From assembly GCA_964641695.1 (NCBI GenBank), contig CAZXKG010000012.1:1-42266 (forward strand): 42,266 nt of DNA. The letters are read 5' to 3'. Each line of letters starts with the position of its first letter. Within the stretch, counting starts at the first letter, position 1. The translations under genes and the position numbers were made by a program. Source of the stretch: RHKX01 sp964641695. Lineage in GTDB: Bacteria > Actinomycetota > Thermoleophilia > Solirubrobacterales > 70-9. Under the pieces are notes generated by a model. It did not search any database. It was given only the letters and a program-made list of their open reading frames with translations, and was not told the origin of the DNA. Positions 1 to 7,995 of the stretch are shown here, one piece after another.

Positions 1-607
1 ACGACCGACGATCGGCGAAGTCCATCACCGGCTTGCCGCCGATGTCGGAGAGGATGCCGCCGCCCCAGACCGAGTGGGCGACGAGCGGGTAGATCAGCGC
101 GCCGAAGACGATCGCGTAGATCACGTAGGCGCTGAACTTGATCCGCTCCAGGGTGGTGCCCCAGACGATCGCCAGCGAGACGGCGCAGAAGGCGAGACCG
201 AAGAGCATCAGCATCGCGTCCGATCCGGCGACGGTGAACGCCTCGGCGCCGCTGCCGATCGTCTGCCCGAAGTGGAAGAAGAACCCGTCGGTGCCGAAGA
301 TCTTGTTCCCGAACCCTGAGATCCCGTAGCCGACCGCCCACCAGGCGATGGTCACGATGCCCAGGTTCACGAGGATCTTGCCGACGCCCGCGCCGGCGTT
401 CTTCTGCCGCGAGAAGCCGATCTCCAGGAACAGGAATCCAGCCTGCATGAAGAAGACGAGCGCGCAGGAGATCGCAACCCACACCATGTCGAGTTCGAGC
501 GACTTGGCCTCCAGTAGCGCCTCAGGTCCCTGCGCGGACGCGATACCCGGGATCACCAAGGCCGCGAGCAACGCGAGTAGGACGGTGAGGCTGAGCCTCT
601 TTGTCAT
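1..607 (-). CDS. amt: Ammonium transporter (Amt family), 3' part outside the window
   Basis: This is the N-terminal third of an Amt/MEP/Rh ammonium channel of the inner membrane. It begins MTKRLSLTVL at an ATG (605-607) preceded by AGGAGAAAT, a good ribosome binding site. A cleavable signal-like helix ending IASAQG is followed by the first transmembrane helices with FMQAGFLFLEIGFSRQKN, a typical Amt signature, then GTDGFFFHFGQT and VAHSVWGGG. At the extreme left edge the frame reads MDFADRRS, where the family has DFAGSS/TVVH. Adding one C near position 13 on the plus strand (a G in the coding strand) restores DFAGSSVV exactly, so a single-base deletion, probably a sequence error, is likely. 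No glnK partner is visible. Confidence 0.93.
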   Translation of the reverse strand, partial: MTKRLSLTVLLALLAALVIPGIASAQGPEALLEAKSLELDMVWVAISCALVFFMQAGFLFLEIGFSRQKNAGAGVGKILVNLGIVTIAWWAVGYGISGFGNKIFGTDGFFFHFGQTIGSGAEAFTVAGSDAMLMLFGLAFCAVSLAIVWGTTLERIKFSAYVIYAIVFGALIYPLVAHSVWGGGILSDIGGKPVMDFADRRS

Positions 608-765
608 CGAGATTTCTCCTTGCCCGCCGGGCAGAGTCGACCGGCGGTTGTGGTTTGCCAACGCGCAGCAGTTTGCGTTCGCCGGCGCTCTCGATGTTTG
701 TACCGACGTCCAGAATTACCGCCGGACGCTTTGTACGGGAGGGCTCGGGAGCCCTCAGAACCCCA

Positions 766-1650
766 TCAACAAGCGGCGTAGGTGGAGGCGACCTCGCCGG
801 ACCCGACCATCAGCTCGGCCCGTTCGGCGGCGATCTCGATCTGCGAGGGGTTCCCGCCGAGCTCCTGCCAACGCTCCTTCGCCGTGCGGTGGAGGTCGTC
901 GAGGAACCCGTCGGTGTGCAGGGGATCGTGGTGGAACAGCAGCGTCCTCGCCGCGCCCGCCCGCTTCGCGAACATCAGCGTGTCGGTGATCGGCGAGTGG
1001 CCCCAGCCCTCGTGGCCGGGGTACTCGTCGTCGGTGTACTGGCAGTCGTGGATCAGCAGGTCGGCGTCGCGGGCGAGGTTGAAGCCCGAGATCCACTCCG
1101 GCTCCAGATCCCCCAGCGACGATCCCAATCCGGGCTCGTGGTCAGGGATGTAGCAGAGGGTCTGATCGCCGTCGGTGATCCTGTAGCCGAGCGTCGGGCC
1201 GCGATGGGTGACGGCCTCCGCCCGGATCGTCGCCTCGCCGATCTGCCACTCGCTGTGCGGCGCGTCGAGGAAGGAGACGTCGCACGGCAGCTCACGGACC
1301 TCGACCGGCGAGAGCGGCGCCGAGATGTAGCGGGCGATTCGCGCCTCCAGGCTCGCCTCGGGGGAGCTCGGCCCGTAGATGCGGATCTTCGACTCGGCGC
1401 GGAAGCACGGCGGGAAGAACATCAGCCCCTGGATGTGGTCCAGGTGGAGGTGGGTGAGCAGGATGTCGATCCGCGCGATGTCGGGCGGCAGGGAGAAGCC
1501 GAGCGTGCGGATCCCGGTTCCCGCGTCGAGGATCAGGGTGTGGCCGCTGGAGAGGGTCACCTCCACGCAGGAGGTGTTGCCTCCGTAGCGGTTCATCTCC
1601 GGTCCCGGCGCCGGGACCGAGCCCCGCGCCCCCCAGATGCGGACCTTCAT
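766..1650 (-). CDS. MBL-fold metallo-hydrolase
   Basis: A 294-residue metallo-beta-lactamase-fold hydrolase beginning MKVRIWGARGSVPAPG. The metal-binding motif THLHLDH lies at residues 66-72 (H67, H69, D71, H72). LDAGTG near residue 41 and a later IHDCQYTDDE segment followed by GHSPITD fit the RNase Z/PhnP-like branch that often cleaves phosphodiester or cyclic nucleotide substrates; the substrate here is not known. The ATG overlaps the stop codon of the upstream PAS gene as ATGA (1647-1650), so the two are translationally coupled. A longer open frame runs upstream, but the coupled ATG matches where family proteins begin. Confidence 0.88.
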   Translation of the reverse strand: MKVRIWGARGSVPAPGPEMNRYGGNTSCVEVTLSSGHTLILDAGTGIRTLGFSLPPDIARIDILLTHLHLDHIQGLMFFPPCFRAESKIRIYGPSSPEASLEARIARYISAPLSPVEVRELPCDVSFLDAPHSEWQIGEATIRAEAVTHRGPTLGYRITDGDQTLCYIPDHEPGLGSSLGDLEPEWISGFNLARDADLLIHDCQYTDDEYPGHEGWGHSPITDTLMFAKRAGAARTLLFHHDPLHTDGFLDDLHRTAKERWQELGGNPSQIEIAAERAELMVGSGEVASTYAAC

Positions 1651-2114
1651 CCGCTCACCGCCTCGTGGCGACCGGTGGTGATCTCCTGCGCGCGCCGTTC
1701 GTCGAGGGGCCAGAAGATCACCATGGCTCCCGACGCCTGCTTGGCCGAGCCGACGATCGGCATCGCGCTGGCGGCGATCCGGTGCGTCTCGCCGTCCGCG
1801 GAGCGGACCGAGAACTCGGCATGGCCGGGAAGGCCGTTGCGCACCGCGCGGGTGAGTGGGATGTCCTCGACGGGCATCGGGTTGCCGTCGTCGGTGAACG
1901 GGCCGAATCGCTTGGTCCACTCGTCGAGATCGAGCTGTCCCGTGTCCTCGAAGGGCCGTCCGATCAGGGCGCCGGCGCCCTCGTTGTAGAAGAGCAGGGT
2001 GCCGTCACGGGCGACGAGGAAGGCAGGGGTCGTGACGCTCGTCAGCAGGTTCCGGGCGAGGATCAACTCGAGTGGCTTCTGCGATCCGGACATCGGTCGA
2101 ACCCATTGTTCCAC
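1647..2114 (-). CDS. PAS-domain protein
   Basis: A 155-residue soluble protein made almost entirely of one PAS fold: VTTPAFLVARDGTLLFYNEGAGALIG at about residues 27-52 is the PAS start, and HRIAASAMPIV...GAMVIFWPLDERR is the closing beta strands. There is no kinase, cyclase or HTH output domain, so it is probably a stand-alone sensor or partner of the metallo-hydrolase with which its stop overlaps. The start at 2114 (MEQWVRPMSGS) could equally be the internal ATG at 2093 (MSGSQKPLE). Neither has a strong ribosome binding site. Ligand and signal are unknown. Confidence 0.78.
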   Translation of the reverse strand: MEQWVRPMSGSQKPLELILARNLLTSVTTPAFLVARDGTLLFYNEGAGALIGRPFEDTGQLDLDEWTKRFGPFTDDGNPMPVEDIPLTRAVRNGLPGHAEFSVRSADGETHRIAASAMPIVGSAKQASGAMVIFWPLDERRAQEITTGRHEAVSG

Positions 2115-2244
2115 CGATTGCGCCTTTGGTCACAACTTCGAGCGATCGCGCACGCGAAAGACCGCGCCAACCGGGTGCTGGGGTGCACCGGCCGAGGCGA
2201 AGCTGTCGAGGAAGGCGTCCTGAACGGCTCGGCGGGCGCGGCGC

Positions 2245-2976
2245 TCAGCGACCGCTGCGCCGGATCTCGCCGCGCAGGTCCTCGACGTCCTGCTCGAGCG
2301 CGGTGATGCGCTGGGCCATCTCCTGATCGGTCGCGTCGAGGTCGTCGATCTCGGCTTGGAGATCGTCGAGCTCCGCGGCTGCGTCCGAGCTCTCGCCGGC
2401 CGGGGGAACCGTCCCCTCGGTGCCGGTCTCCGGCAGGCCCGTGACGGGGTCGACCGGGGTGGTCGGGGTCGCCGAGGTGGACTGGAGCGCCGCGATCTGC
2501 TCCTCCAGGGCGGCAACCTCGTCCGGGCTCGCCGAGTTGTCGCGGGCGTCGATCGCGAGGATCACGGCGACGACCGAGCACGCCAGGGCGAGCAGGGAGG
2601 CGGCGAGCACGATGTAGCTGCGGAGGCCGAGCTTGCGATCGAGCTGGGCGACCCACGATCGCAGCGCCTCGGTCTCGGTCGGCTGGCCGCCCGGTGGGAC
2701 GGGCGGAAGCCCCGGCCGGCCGGCGGGGGTTCCCGGAGATCCGGGAGGAGGGGGAAGCGGCGGGCCCCCGGCCGGCGCTCCTGGCTGGGGGGCGGCGGGC
2801 TGCGGGGTCGCGGGTGACTGGGCAGGCGGCCGCACCTGCGTCTGCTGGGTCGGTGGTGCGGGCTGGGCGGTTGGTGCGGCGGCGGGGGCTACGGGCGGCG
2901 GCGCCCCCTGCGGCGGCGCGGAAGGCGCTCCCGGGACGGGTGCCCCGGTGCTCTTGGATCTGCGTCGGCCGAACAT
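2245..2976 (-). CDS. Proline-rich single-pass membrane protein with coiled coil
   Basis: A 243-residue protein of unknown function. Residues 1-100 are a low-complexity Pro/Ala/Gly/Gln stretch after a basic start (MFGRRRSKS). One transmembrane helix spans about 121-142 (YIVLAASLLALACSVVAVIL). Two acidic coiled-coil segments follow (about 152-166 and 200-238, heptads such as LDDLQAEIDDLDA and ITALEQDVEDLRGEI), separated by a Thr/Pro linker. The likely topology is a cytoplasmic proline-rich tail and an extracytoplasmic coiled coil. It starts 14 bp after the rhodanese stop and is probably cotranscribed with it. Similar architectures are common in actinobacterial envelope proteins, but no family name can be given. 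Confidence 0.72.
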   Translation of the reverse strand: MFGRRRSKSTGAPVPGAPSAPPQGAPPPVAPAAAPTAQPAPPTQQTQVRPPAQSPATPQPAAPQPGAPAGGPPLPPPPGSPGTPAGRPGLPPVPPGGQPTETEALRSWVAQLDRKLGLRSYIVLAASLLALACSVVAVILAIDARDNSASPDEVAALEEQIAALQSTSATPTTPVDPVTGLPETGTEGTVPPAGESSDAAAELDDLQAEIDDLDATDQEMAQRITALEQDVEDLRGEIRRSGR

Positions 2977-2990
2977 CCGGCCCGGCCGTC

Positions 2991-3368
2991 CTAGCTGGCG
3001 TCCGGGCGGGGGTCGGCGACTTCGCCGTCAGCCGGTTCGATCGGCTGACCGGAGTCGACCCATGCCTTCAGCCCCCCGGCGAGGTTGTAGGCGTCGAAGC
3101 CGGCCTCGCGGAAGAGTCGAGTGGCCAGGGCGGAGCGGGCGCCGCTGCGGCACTGGAAGACGATCGCGCGATCGCGATCGAGCTCCGGCGCCTTCGCGGG
3201 CAGCCCCTCCATCGGCACGTGGATCGCGTCGGCGATCCGTCCGGCCTCCCATTCGTAGTCCTGGCGCACGTCGATCAGCAGCGCCCCCGAGGCGATCTTC
3301 TCGGCCGCCTGCTCGGGAGCCAGGTCGGCGTCAGTGACGGTTTCAGTTTCTGTGGCTTCTGTCGTCAT
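2991..3368 (-). CDS. Rhodanese-like domain protein
   Basis: A 125-residue single-domain rhodanese. The catalytic loop FQCRSGARS places the persulfide-forming cysteine at residue 73, and LIDVRQDYEWEAGRI and NLAGGLKAWVDSG are the usual flanking signatures. It probably transfers sulfane sulfur to cyanide or a thiol acceptor in the cytoplasm. The start MTTEATETETV (ATG at 3366-3368) is preferred over a 206-residue open frame because the extra N-terminus lies in a region that also holds the thiolase promoter. A TATTCT hexamer lies 12 nt before the ATG. It shares a transcript direction and a 14-bp gap with the downstream membrane protein. Confidence 0.85.
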   Translation of the reverse strand: MTTEATETETVTDADLAPEQAAEKIASGALLIDVRQDYEWEAGRIADAIHVPMEGLPAKAPELDRDRAIVFQCRSGARSALATRLFREAGFDAYNLAGGLKAWVDSGQPIEPADGEVADPRPDAS

Positions 3369-3540
3369 CGCTGATCCGCGAGAATAGTGGTTGATGCCAC
3401 CGGGGGACGTGCCTGCGCCCGTCGGAGGGGCCTGAGTACCCAGTGGCTCGACGACCGATGCCAAGTAGTTCACAACCACTTCTCCGATCCCGTAGTCCGG
3501 AGCCGACGGCTCCACGTTCACGTCATTCAAGGAGCACTCA

Positions 3541-4710
3541 ATGCCCGAAGCCGTAATCGTCGACACCCTGCGCACGCCGATCGGCCGCGCCTTCAAGGGG
3601 TCGCTTGCCACCCTCCGTCCCGACCAGACGGGCGCGTTCGTGATCGATCAGCTGCTCGAGCGGAACCCGGACGTCGATCCGGCGCTGATCCAGGACGTGA
3701 TCGCCGGGGTCGGCATGCCGCAGGGCAAGCAGGCCTTCAACCTCGCGCGGATCATGGTGATCCTCTCCGACAAGCTCGGTGAGGAGACGACCGGGGTCAC
3801 GGTATCCCGCTACTGCGCGTCCTCGCTCGATGCGATCCGCCACGCCTCCAACGCGATCAAGAACGGCGAGGGCGATGCCTACATCGCCGCCGGCGTCGAG
3901 TTCGTCTCGAGCTTCAACGAGCGCACCGAGGCGGCGGGCGAGGACGACAAGAACGAGCAGCTCAAGGGCGACGTCGACGGTTACCCGAACGTCTACATCG
4001 ACATGGGCAAGACCGCGGTCAACGTCGCCGAGAAGTACGGGGTCTCCCGCGATGCGATGGACGACTACGCGCTGCGCTCACAGCACCTCGCCGTCGCCTC
4101 CCAGGAGAGCGGGTTCTTCGATCGCGAGATCGTCCCGGTCACCCTCGCCGACGGCACGGTCGTCAGCAAGGACGACGGCCCGCGCCCCGACAAGGGCGAC
4201 ATGCGCGAGAAGCTCGGCGCGCTGGACGAGGCCTTCGGCGGCGGCGGCGTGACCGCAGGTAACTCCTGCCCGCTCAACGACGGCGCGGCCGCGGCCCTGA
4301 TCATGTCCGACACCAAGGCCAGGGAGCTCGGCCTGAAGCCGCGGGCGCGGATCGTCACCACGGCGACCGCGGGCAACAACCCCGAGTACATGGGAGTCGC
4401 CCCGATCGGCGCCGTCCGCAAGGTCCTCGACCGGGCGGGCATGACGATCTCCGACATCGACACGGTCGAGCTCAACGAGGCGTTCGCCGCCCAGGTGATC
4501 CCGATCATGGACGAGTGCGGCATCCCGCTCGAGAAGCTCAACACGCACGGCGGCGCGATCGCCCTCGGCCATCCGTTCGGGATGACCGGCGCCCGGATCA
4601 TGGGGACGCTGCTCAACGTCATGGAGACCGACGACCACGCGGTCGGGATCGAGACGATGTGCGTTGCCGGTGGCCAGGGCGAGGCTATGGTCGTTGAGCG
4701 GCTGAACTAG
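3541..4710 (+). CDS. Acetyl-CoA C-acyltransferase (thiolase)
   Basis: A 389-residue type I/II thiolase, the last step of fatty-acid beta-oxidation or the condensing step of acetoacetyl-CoA formation. The nucleophile is Cys92 in SRYCASSLDA; the other catalytic residues are His344 in GGAIALGHPFG and Cys374 in CVAGGQGEA, with NEAFAAQ between them. The length equals the family norm. The ATG has AAGGAG 8 nt upstream. It is divergent from the rhodanese gene. The acyl-CoA dehydrogenase at 7996-9753 could act in the same pathway. Substrate chain length cannot be told from the sequence. Confidence 0.95.
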   Translation: MPEAVIVDTLRTPIGRAFKGSLATLRPDQTGAFVIDQLLERNPDVDPALIQDVIAGVGMPQGKQAFNLARIMVILSDKLGEETTGVTVSRYCASSLDAIRHASNAIKNGEGDAYIAAGVEFVSSFNERTEAAGEDDKNEQLKGDVDGYPNVYIDMGKTAVNVAEKYGVSRDAMDDYALRSQHLAVASQESGFFDREIVPVTLADGTVVSKDDGPRPDKGDMREKLGALDEAFGGGGVTAGNSCPLNDGAAAALIMSDTKARELGLKPRARIVTTATAGNNPEYMGVAPIGAVRKVLDRAGMTISDIDTVELNEAFAAQVIPIMDECGIPLEKLNTHGGAIALGHPFGMTGARIMGTLLNVMETDDHAVGIETMCVAGGQGEAMVVERLN

Positions 4711-4731
4711 TCGTTCGATCGAATGGCGCCC

Positions 4732-4811
4732 GGCCCCGGTCGGGTGGAGGCCTGACAGGCGCTCGGCTTCGCCTCGCGGAGTTCCTGTCAGACCTCCACC
4801 CGACCGGGGCC
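4732..4811. repeat. Hairpin repeat copy A (28-bp stem)
   Basis: Arms at 4732-4759 and 4784-4811 pair over 28 positions with one mismatch, enclosing a 24-nt loop (4760-4783) that carries the repeated core CGCTCGGCTTCGCCTCGCGG. It lies just after the thiolase stop and may end transcription. The same core recurs at about 4866 and 6466. Confidence 0.85.
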
Positions 4812-4856
4812 TTCGCCGTTCATGGGACGGGTCCACCCGCCGGCCCGACCAAGAAG

Positions 4857-4920
4857 CCGCGAGGGCGCTCGGCTTCGCCTCGCGGAGTTCCCGGCAGACG
4901 CCCACCCCACCCGGGGCTAC
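4857..4920. repeat. Hairpin repeat copy B (core with different arms)
   Basis: The same core as copy A starts at about 4866 and is followed by a related right arm (CCGGCAGACGCCCACC). The long left arm of copy A is missing; instead CCGCGAGG at 4857-4864 can pair with CCTCGCGG in the core. Confidence 0.7.
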
Positions 4921-5017
4921 ATCGCATCGGGGCGGTTCTGCCACCGGACGCCTGTGAAGCATCTTGGTGGGCCGGGATATGGTGCGTTCTCGTTACACCA
5001 AGCCTGGGAGAGAGATG

Positions 5018-6422
5018 ATGAGCGAGACGACCAAGTACCTGTTGGGTGAGGATCGGATTCCTCGGGTTTGGGTGAACCTGATGGCGGATCTGCCGGGGGA
5101 GCCGCTGCCGCCGCTCAGCCCGGCGACCTTGCAACCGGCGGGGCCGGAGGATCTGGCGGCGATCTTCCCGATGTCGTTGATCGAGCAGGAGGTCTCGACC
5201 GAGGCGGAGATCGAGATCCCCGACGAGGTGCGGGAGATCTACGCGCTCTGGCGGCCCACCCCGCTGTTCCGGGCGCGGCGGCTGGAGAAGCTGCTCGATA
5301 CCCCGGCGCACATCTACTACAAGTACGAGGGCGTATCGCCCGCCGGCTCGCACAAGCCGAACTCGGCGGTGCCGCAGGCCTACTACAACCGCGAGGCGGG
5401 GATCCGCAAGCTCGTCACCGAGACCGGGGCCGGGCAGTGGGGGAGCTCGATCGCCCTCGCCGCGCAGCTCTTCGGCCTGGAGTGCGAGGTCTACATGGTC
5501 GGCGTCTCCTACGACCAGAAGCCGTACCGGCGGGCGATGATCGAGACCTGGGGAGCGACCGTCCACCGCAGCCCCTCCGACCGGACCGAGGCGGGGCGCT
5601 CGCAGGCGAGCCATCCCTCGGGGAGCCTCGGCATAGCGATCTCCGAGGCGGTCGAGATCGCAGCATCCTCCGAGGACACCAACTACTCGTTGGGCTCGGT
5701 GCTCAACCACGTCTGCCATCACCAGACCGTGATCGGGCAGGAGTGCCTGGAGCAGATGGAGCTGGCGGGGGAGTACCCGGACGTCGTCATCGGCTGCGTC
5801 GGCGGCGGCTCGAACTTCGCCGGCATCGCCAATCCGTTCCTGCGCCGCAAGCTGCGCGAGGGCGGGGAGACCAGGTTCGTCGCCGCCGAGCCGAGCGCCT
5901 GCCCGACCCTGACCAGGGGCGAGTACCGCTACGACTTCGGCGTCATCCCGACGGTGTCGCCGAAGNNNNNNNNNNGACTTCGGCGACACCGTCGGGATAA
6001 CGCCGCTGAGGCCGATGTACACGCTCGGGCACGACTTCGTCCCGCCCTCGATCCACGCCGGCGGCCTCCGCTATCACGGCGACTCGCCGCTGGTCAGCGC
6101 CCTGGTCAAGGCGGGCCTGGTCGAGGCGATCGCGATCGCGCAGACGAGCGCCTTCGAGGCGGCGGTGCGCTTCGCCGGGGTCGAGGGGATCATCCCCGCG
6201 CCGGAGTCCTCGCACGCGATCCGCGCTGCGATCGACGAGGCCGAGGCCGCCAAGCAGGCGGGCGAGAAGCGGGTGATCCTCTTCAACCTCTCCGGCCACG
6301 GCCACTTCGACATGTCGGCGTACGAGGCCTATCACCGCGGTGAGCTCGAGGACCTGGAGTTCCCCGAGGAGGAGATGCGCGAGGCACTGGCCCGGCTGCC
6401 GGAGACGCCGGCCATCGCGTAG
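5018..6422 (+). CDS. trpB: TrpB2-type tryptophan synthase beta chain, interrupted by a gap
   Basis: A PLP-dependent beta-replacement enzyme of the TrpB2 (TrpB-like) subfamily, which joins indole and serine. The left part has the extended TrpB2 N-terminus (LGEDRIPRVWVNL, IEQEVSTEAEIEIP), the PLP lysine in SPAGSHKPNSAVPQ, and the phosphate-binding CVGGGSNFAG. The right part has PMYTLGHDFVPP, IHAGGLRYHGDSP and the C-terminal FNLSGHGHFDM. A 10-N gap at 5966-5975 separates them and the two parts are in different frames as written. The last 24 bases before the gap are an inverted copy of the bases just after it; dropping them joins RYDFG to DTVGITPLRP, so the real gene is probably intact. Start chosen at the second of two ATGs, 7 nt after GGGAG. 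Confidence 0.9.
5966..5975. other. Assembly gap (10 N) inside trpB
   Basis: Ten Ns flanked by an inverted repeat: bases 5942-5965 are, with one mismatch, the reverse complement of the 24 bases beginning at 5979. This looks like a fold-back contig end rather than biology. Confidence 0.95.
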
Positions 6423-6442
6423 CGCTCTCGATGCCCCGGCCG

Positions 6443-6512
6443 GGGTCGGGCGGGGGTCTGCCGGGCGCTCGGCTTCGCCTCGCGGAGCTCCCTTCAGACC
6501 TTCACCCGACCC
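6443..6512. repeat. Hairpin repeat copy C
   Basis: The core found in copies A and B recurs at about 6465-6486 between arms 6443-6464 and 6491-6512, which pair with about five mismatches. It lies 20 bp after the trpB stop and before crcB, a terminator-like position. Confidence 0.75.
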
Positions 6513-6566
6513 GACCTCCGCGCTCAAGTCCTCCGTGGCGGTCGGCGCCGCCCTCCCTTGGTGGAG

Positions 6567-6572
6567 TATGGC
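6567..6572 (+). promoter_or_regulatory. Possible -10 of leaderless crcB transcript
   Basis: TATGGC lies 6 nt before the ATG at 6579, the spacing expected for a leaderless mRNA. GGAG at 6563-6566 is an alternative weak ribosome binding site 12 nt upstream. Confidence 0.35.
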
Positions 6573-6578
6573 CGTCGC

Positions 6579-6986
6579 ATGATCTTCAGACGCCACCCGG
6601 GCCGCAAGCTGGCGGCGATCTACGTCGGCGGCGTGATCGGCGCCCTGATCCGGGTCGGGCTGGCCGAGGGCTTCCCGCATGGAGCCGACGCCTGGCCGTG
6701 GCCGACCTTCGCGGTCAACGTCGTCGGGGCGGCGCTGATCGGTTACTTCTTCGCCTCCTTCCGCGACCATCCGCCCGAGCGGCTGCACCATCCGTTCCTC
6801 GCGACCGGGATCTGCGGGACGCTGACCACGTTCTCGACCTTGCAGCTCGAGCTCTTCGCGATGGTCGACGGCGGGCACCTCGGCCTTGCCTGCGCCTACG
6901 TGGCGGCGAGCCTCGTCTGCGGCTACGTCGCGGTCGGGCTCGGGATCGGTGCCGAGCGTCGCCTGGCCCGGGAGGCGCACGTATGA
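6579..6986 (+). CDS. crcB: Fluoride efflux channel subunit CrcB (first copy)
   Basis: A 135-residue Fluc-family fluoride channel subunit with four transmembrane helices. Signatures are GGVIGALIRVGLAE (helix 1), FAVNVVGAALIGYFFA (helix 2 with the conserved Asn), and GICGTLTTFSTLQLE (the broken helix 3 with the TTFST Na+/F- pore motif). It expels fluoride passively as a dual-topology dimer or, as in many Actinobacteria with two crcB genes, as a heterodimer. Its stop overlaps the next crcB start as ATGA. A TTG 21 nt upstream could also start the frame. Confidence 0.92.
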   Translation: MIFRRHPGRKLAAIYVGGVIGALIRVGLAEGFPHGADAWPWPTFAVNVVGAALIGYFFASFRDHPPERLHHPFLATGICGTLTTFSTLQLELFAMVDGGHLGLACAYVAASLVCGYVAVGLGIGAERRLAREAHV

Positions 6987-7342
6987 GCCCGCTCGGCTGG
7001 ATGGCGGTCGGGCTCGTCGGGGGGCTCGCGGCCGGGGCTCGCTATCTCCTCGACGCCGAGATCGCCCGCGTGGCCCGCGGTCCGTTCCCGCTCGGCATCC
7101 TCGTGGTCAACGTGGCCGGCGCCTTCGTCCTCGGGCTGGTCGCGGGGTCGACGCTCGACGGCGAGGCGCTGACGATCGTCGCCGGCGGCGTGCTCGGCTC
7201 CTTCACCACGTTCTCGACGTGGATGCTCGACACGCGTCTTCTCACGACGGCAGCGGGCACCCGTCTCGCCTGGCTCAACATCGCCGTCCCCCTCTTCGCC
7301 GGCTTCCTGGCGATCAGCCTCGGACACTGGATCGCGGGATAG
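6983..7342 (+). CDS. crcB: Fluoride efflux channel subunit CrcB (second copy)
   Basis: A 119-residue partner of the preceding gene. It has the same four-helix plan: GLVGGLAAGARYLLD, LVVNVAGAFVLGLVAG and GVLGSFTTFSTWMLD, again with TTFST. Arg in the first helix (GARYLL) and the conserved Asn in helix 2 are present. The overlapping ATGA junction (6983-6986) implies coupled translation and near-equal amounts, as expected for an obligate heterodimeric Fluc channel with fixed opposite topologies. No fluoride riboswitch fold was recognised upstream of the pair. Confidence 0.92.
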   Translation: MSPLGWMAVGLVGGLAAGARYLLDAEIARVARGPFPLGILVVNVAGAFVLGLVAGSTLDGEALTIVAGGVLGSFTTFSTWMLDTRLLTTAAGTRLAWLNIAVPLFAGFLAISLGHWIAG

Positions 7343-7375
7343 GCGCGAGGCGCGCCCGGTCGACATGTATGCCGG

Positions 7376-7381
7376 TAGCCT
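7376..7381 (+). promoter_or_regulatory. Possible -10 of leaderless FKBP transcript
   Basis: TAGCCT ends 8 nt before the ATG at 7390, supporting that ATG over the in-frame ATG at 7369. Confidence 0.35.
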
Positions 7382-7389
7382 GCCCCGCC

Positions 7390-7923
7390 ATGGAGAGCAG
7401 CAAGAACTCGAAGATGGTGCTGGTAGGGGCCCTGGTCTTCGTCGTCGCGATCGTCGCGGCGGTGTTGATCGTGCAGAACAGCGGGGGTGACGACGATGGA
7501 GGGGGCGACACGGCAGCGCTGACGGACACGTCGATCAAGCCGGTTGTGCCCACCCAGGAAGGCGATCCCCCGACGGAGCTGGTCAGCGAGGACATCGTCA
7601 CCGGCGACGGCGCGACGGCGAAGGCGGGCGACGAGGTCGAGGTCCAGTACGTGGGCGTCGACTACGTGACCGGCGAGCAGTTCGACGCCTCGTGGGACAG
7701 CGGACAGCCGTTCACGTTCCAGCTCGGCGCCGGAGGAGTGATCCCCGGCTGGGACCAGGGGGTCGAGGGCATGAAGGTCGGCGGCCGGCGGATGCTGACG
7801 ATCCCGCCCGACCTCGCCTACGGCCCCGCGGGCTCACCGCCCGCGATCGGTCCCGACGCGACCCTGGTCTTCGTCATCGACTTGCTCGACGTGAAGAGCT
7901 CGAAGGGCAGCGGCAACAAGTAG
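7390..7923 (+). CDS. Membrane-anchored FKBP-type peptidyl-prolyl isomerase
   Basis: A 177-residue protein with an N-terminal membrane anchor (about residues 9-28, MVLVGALVFVVAIVAAVLIV), an acidic Gly/Asp linker, and one FKBP domain from about residue 70. The domain shows VQYVGVDYVTGEQFDASW, VIPGWDQGVEGMKVGGRR, LTIPPDLAYG and FVIDLLDV, the usual FK506-binding pocket elements. It probably catalyses proline isomerisation in extracytoplasmic protein folding. There is no lipobox cysteine, so it is anchored by the helix. It ends 72 bp before the convergent acyl-CoA dehydrogenase. Confidence 0.92.
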   Translation: MESSKNSKMVLVGALVFVVAIVAAVLIVQNSGGDDDGGGDTAALTDTSIKPVVPTQEGDPPTELVSEDIVTGDGATAKAGDEVEVQYVGVDYVTGEQFDASWDSGQPFTFQLGAGGVIPGWDQGVEGMKVGGRRMLTIPPDLAYGPAGSPPAIGPDATLVFVIDLLDVKSSKGSGNK

Positions 7924-7995
7924 TCGCCCGGTCACAGCGGCACTGGGCCGGATCTCTCCCACATCTGGGAGGAAACCCGCCCCAGTGTCGCGCGA

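Larger units (their letters stand above)
4711..5005. other. Intergenic region with two hairpin repeat copies
   Basis: This roughly 300-bp gap between thiolase and trpB holds no gene. It contains two copies of the hairpin-associated repeat described separately and, near 4979-4984, a TATGGT hexamer that could be the -10 element of trpB. Confidence 0.6.

Noticed and set aside
601..1989. Long plus-strand open frames opposite the metallo-hydrolase and PAS genes
   Set aside because: They are antisense shadows in GC-rich DNA; their residues are dominated by Arg, Gly, Ala and Pro and match no family, while the minus strand encodes clear motifs.
2419..2433. LPETG in the proline-rich membrane protein as a sortase signal
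   Set aside because: It lies inside a linker with no following hydrophobic helix and basic tail; the only transmembrane helix is upstream, so this is probably chance.
6423..6578. A fluoride riboswitch before crcB
   Set aside because: The characteristic crcB-motif pattern was not recognised; the region is taken up by hairpin repeat copy C and a promoter-like hexamer.
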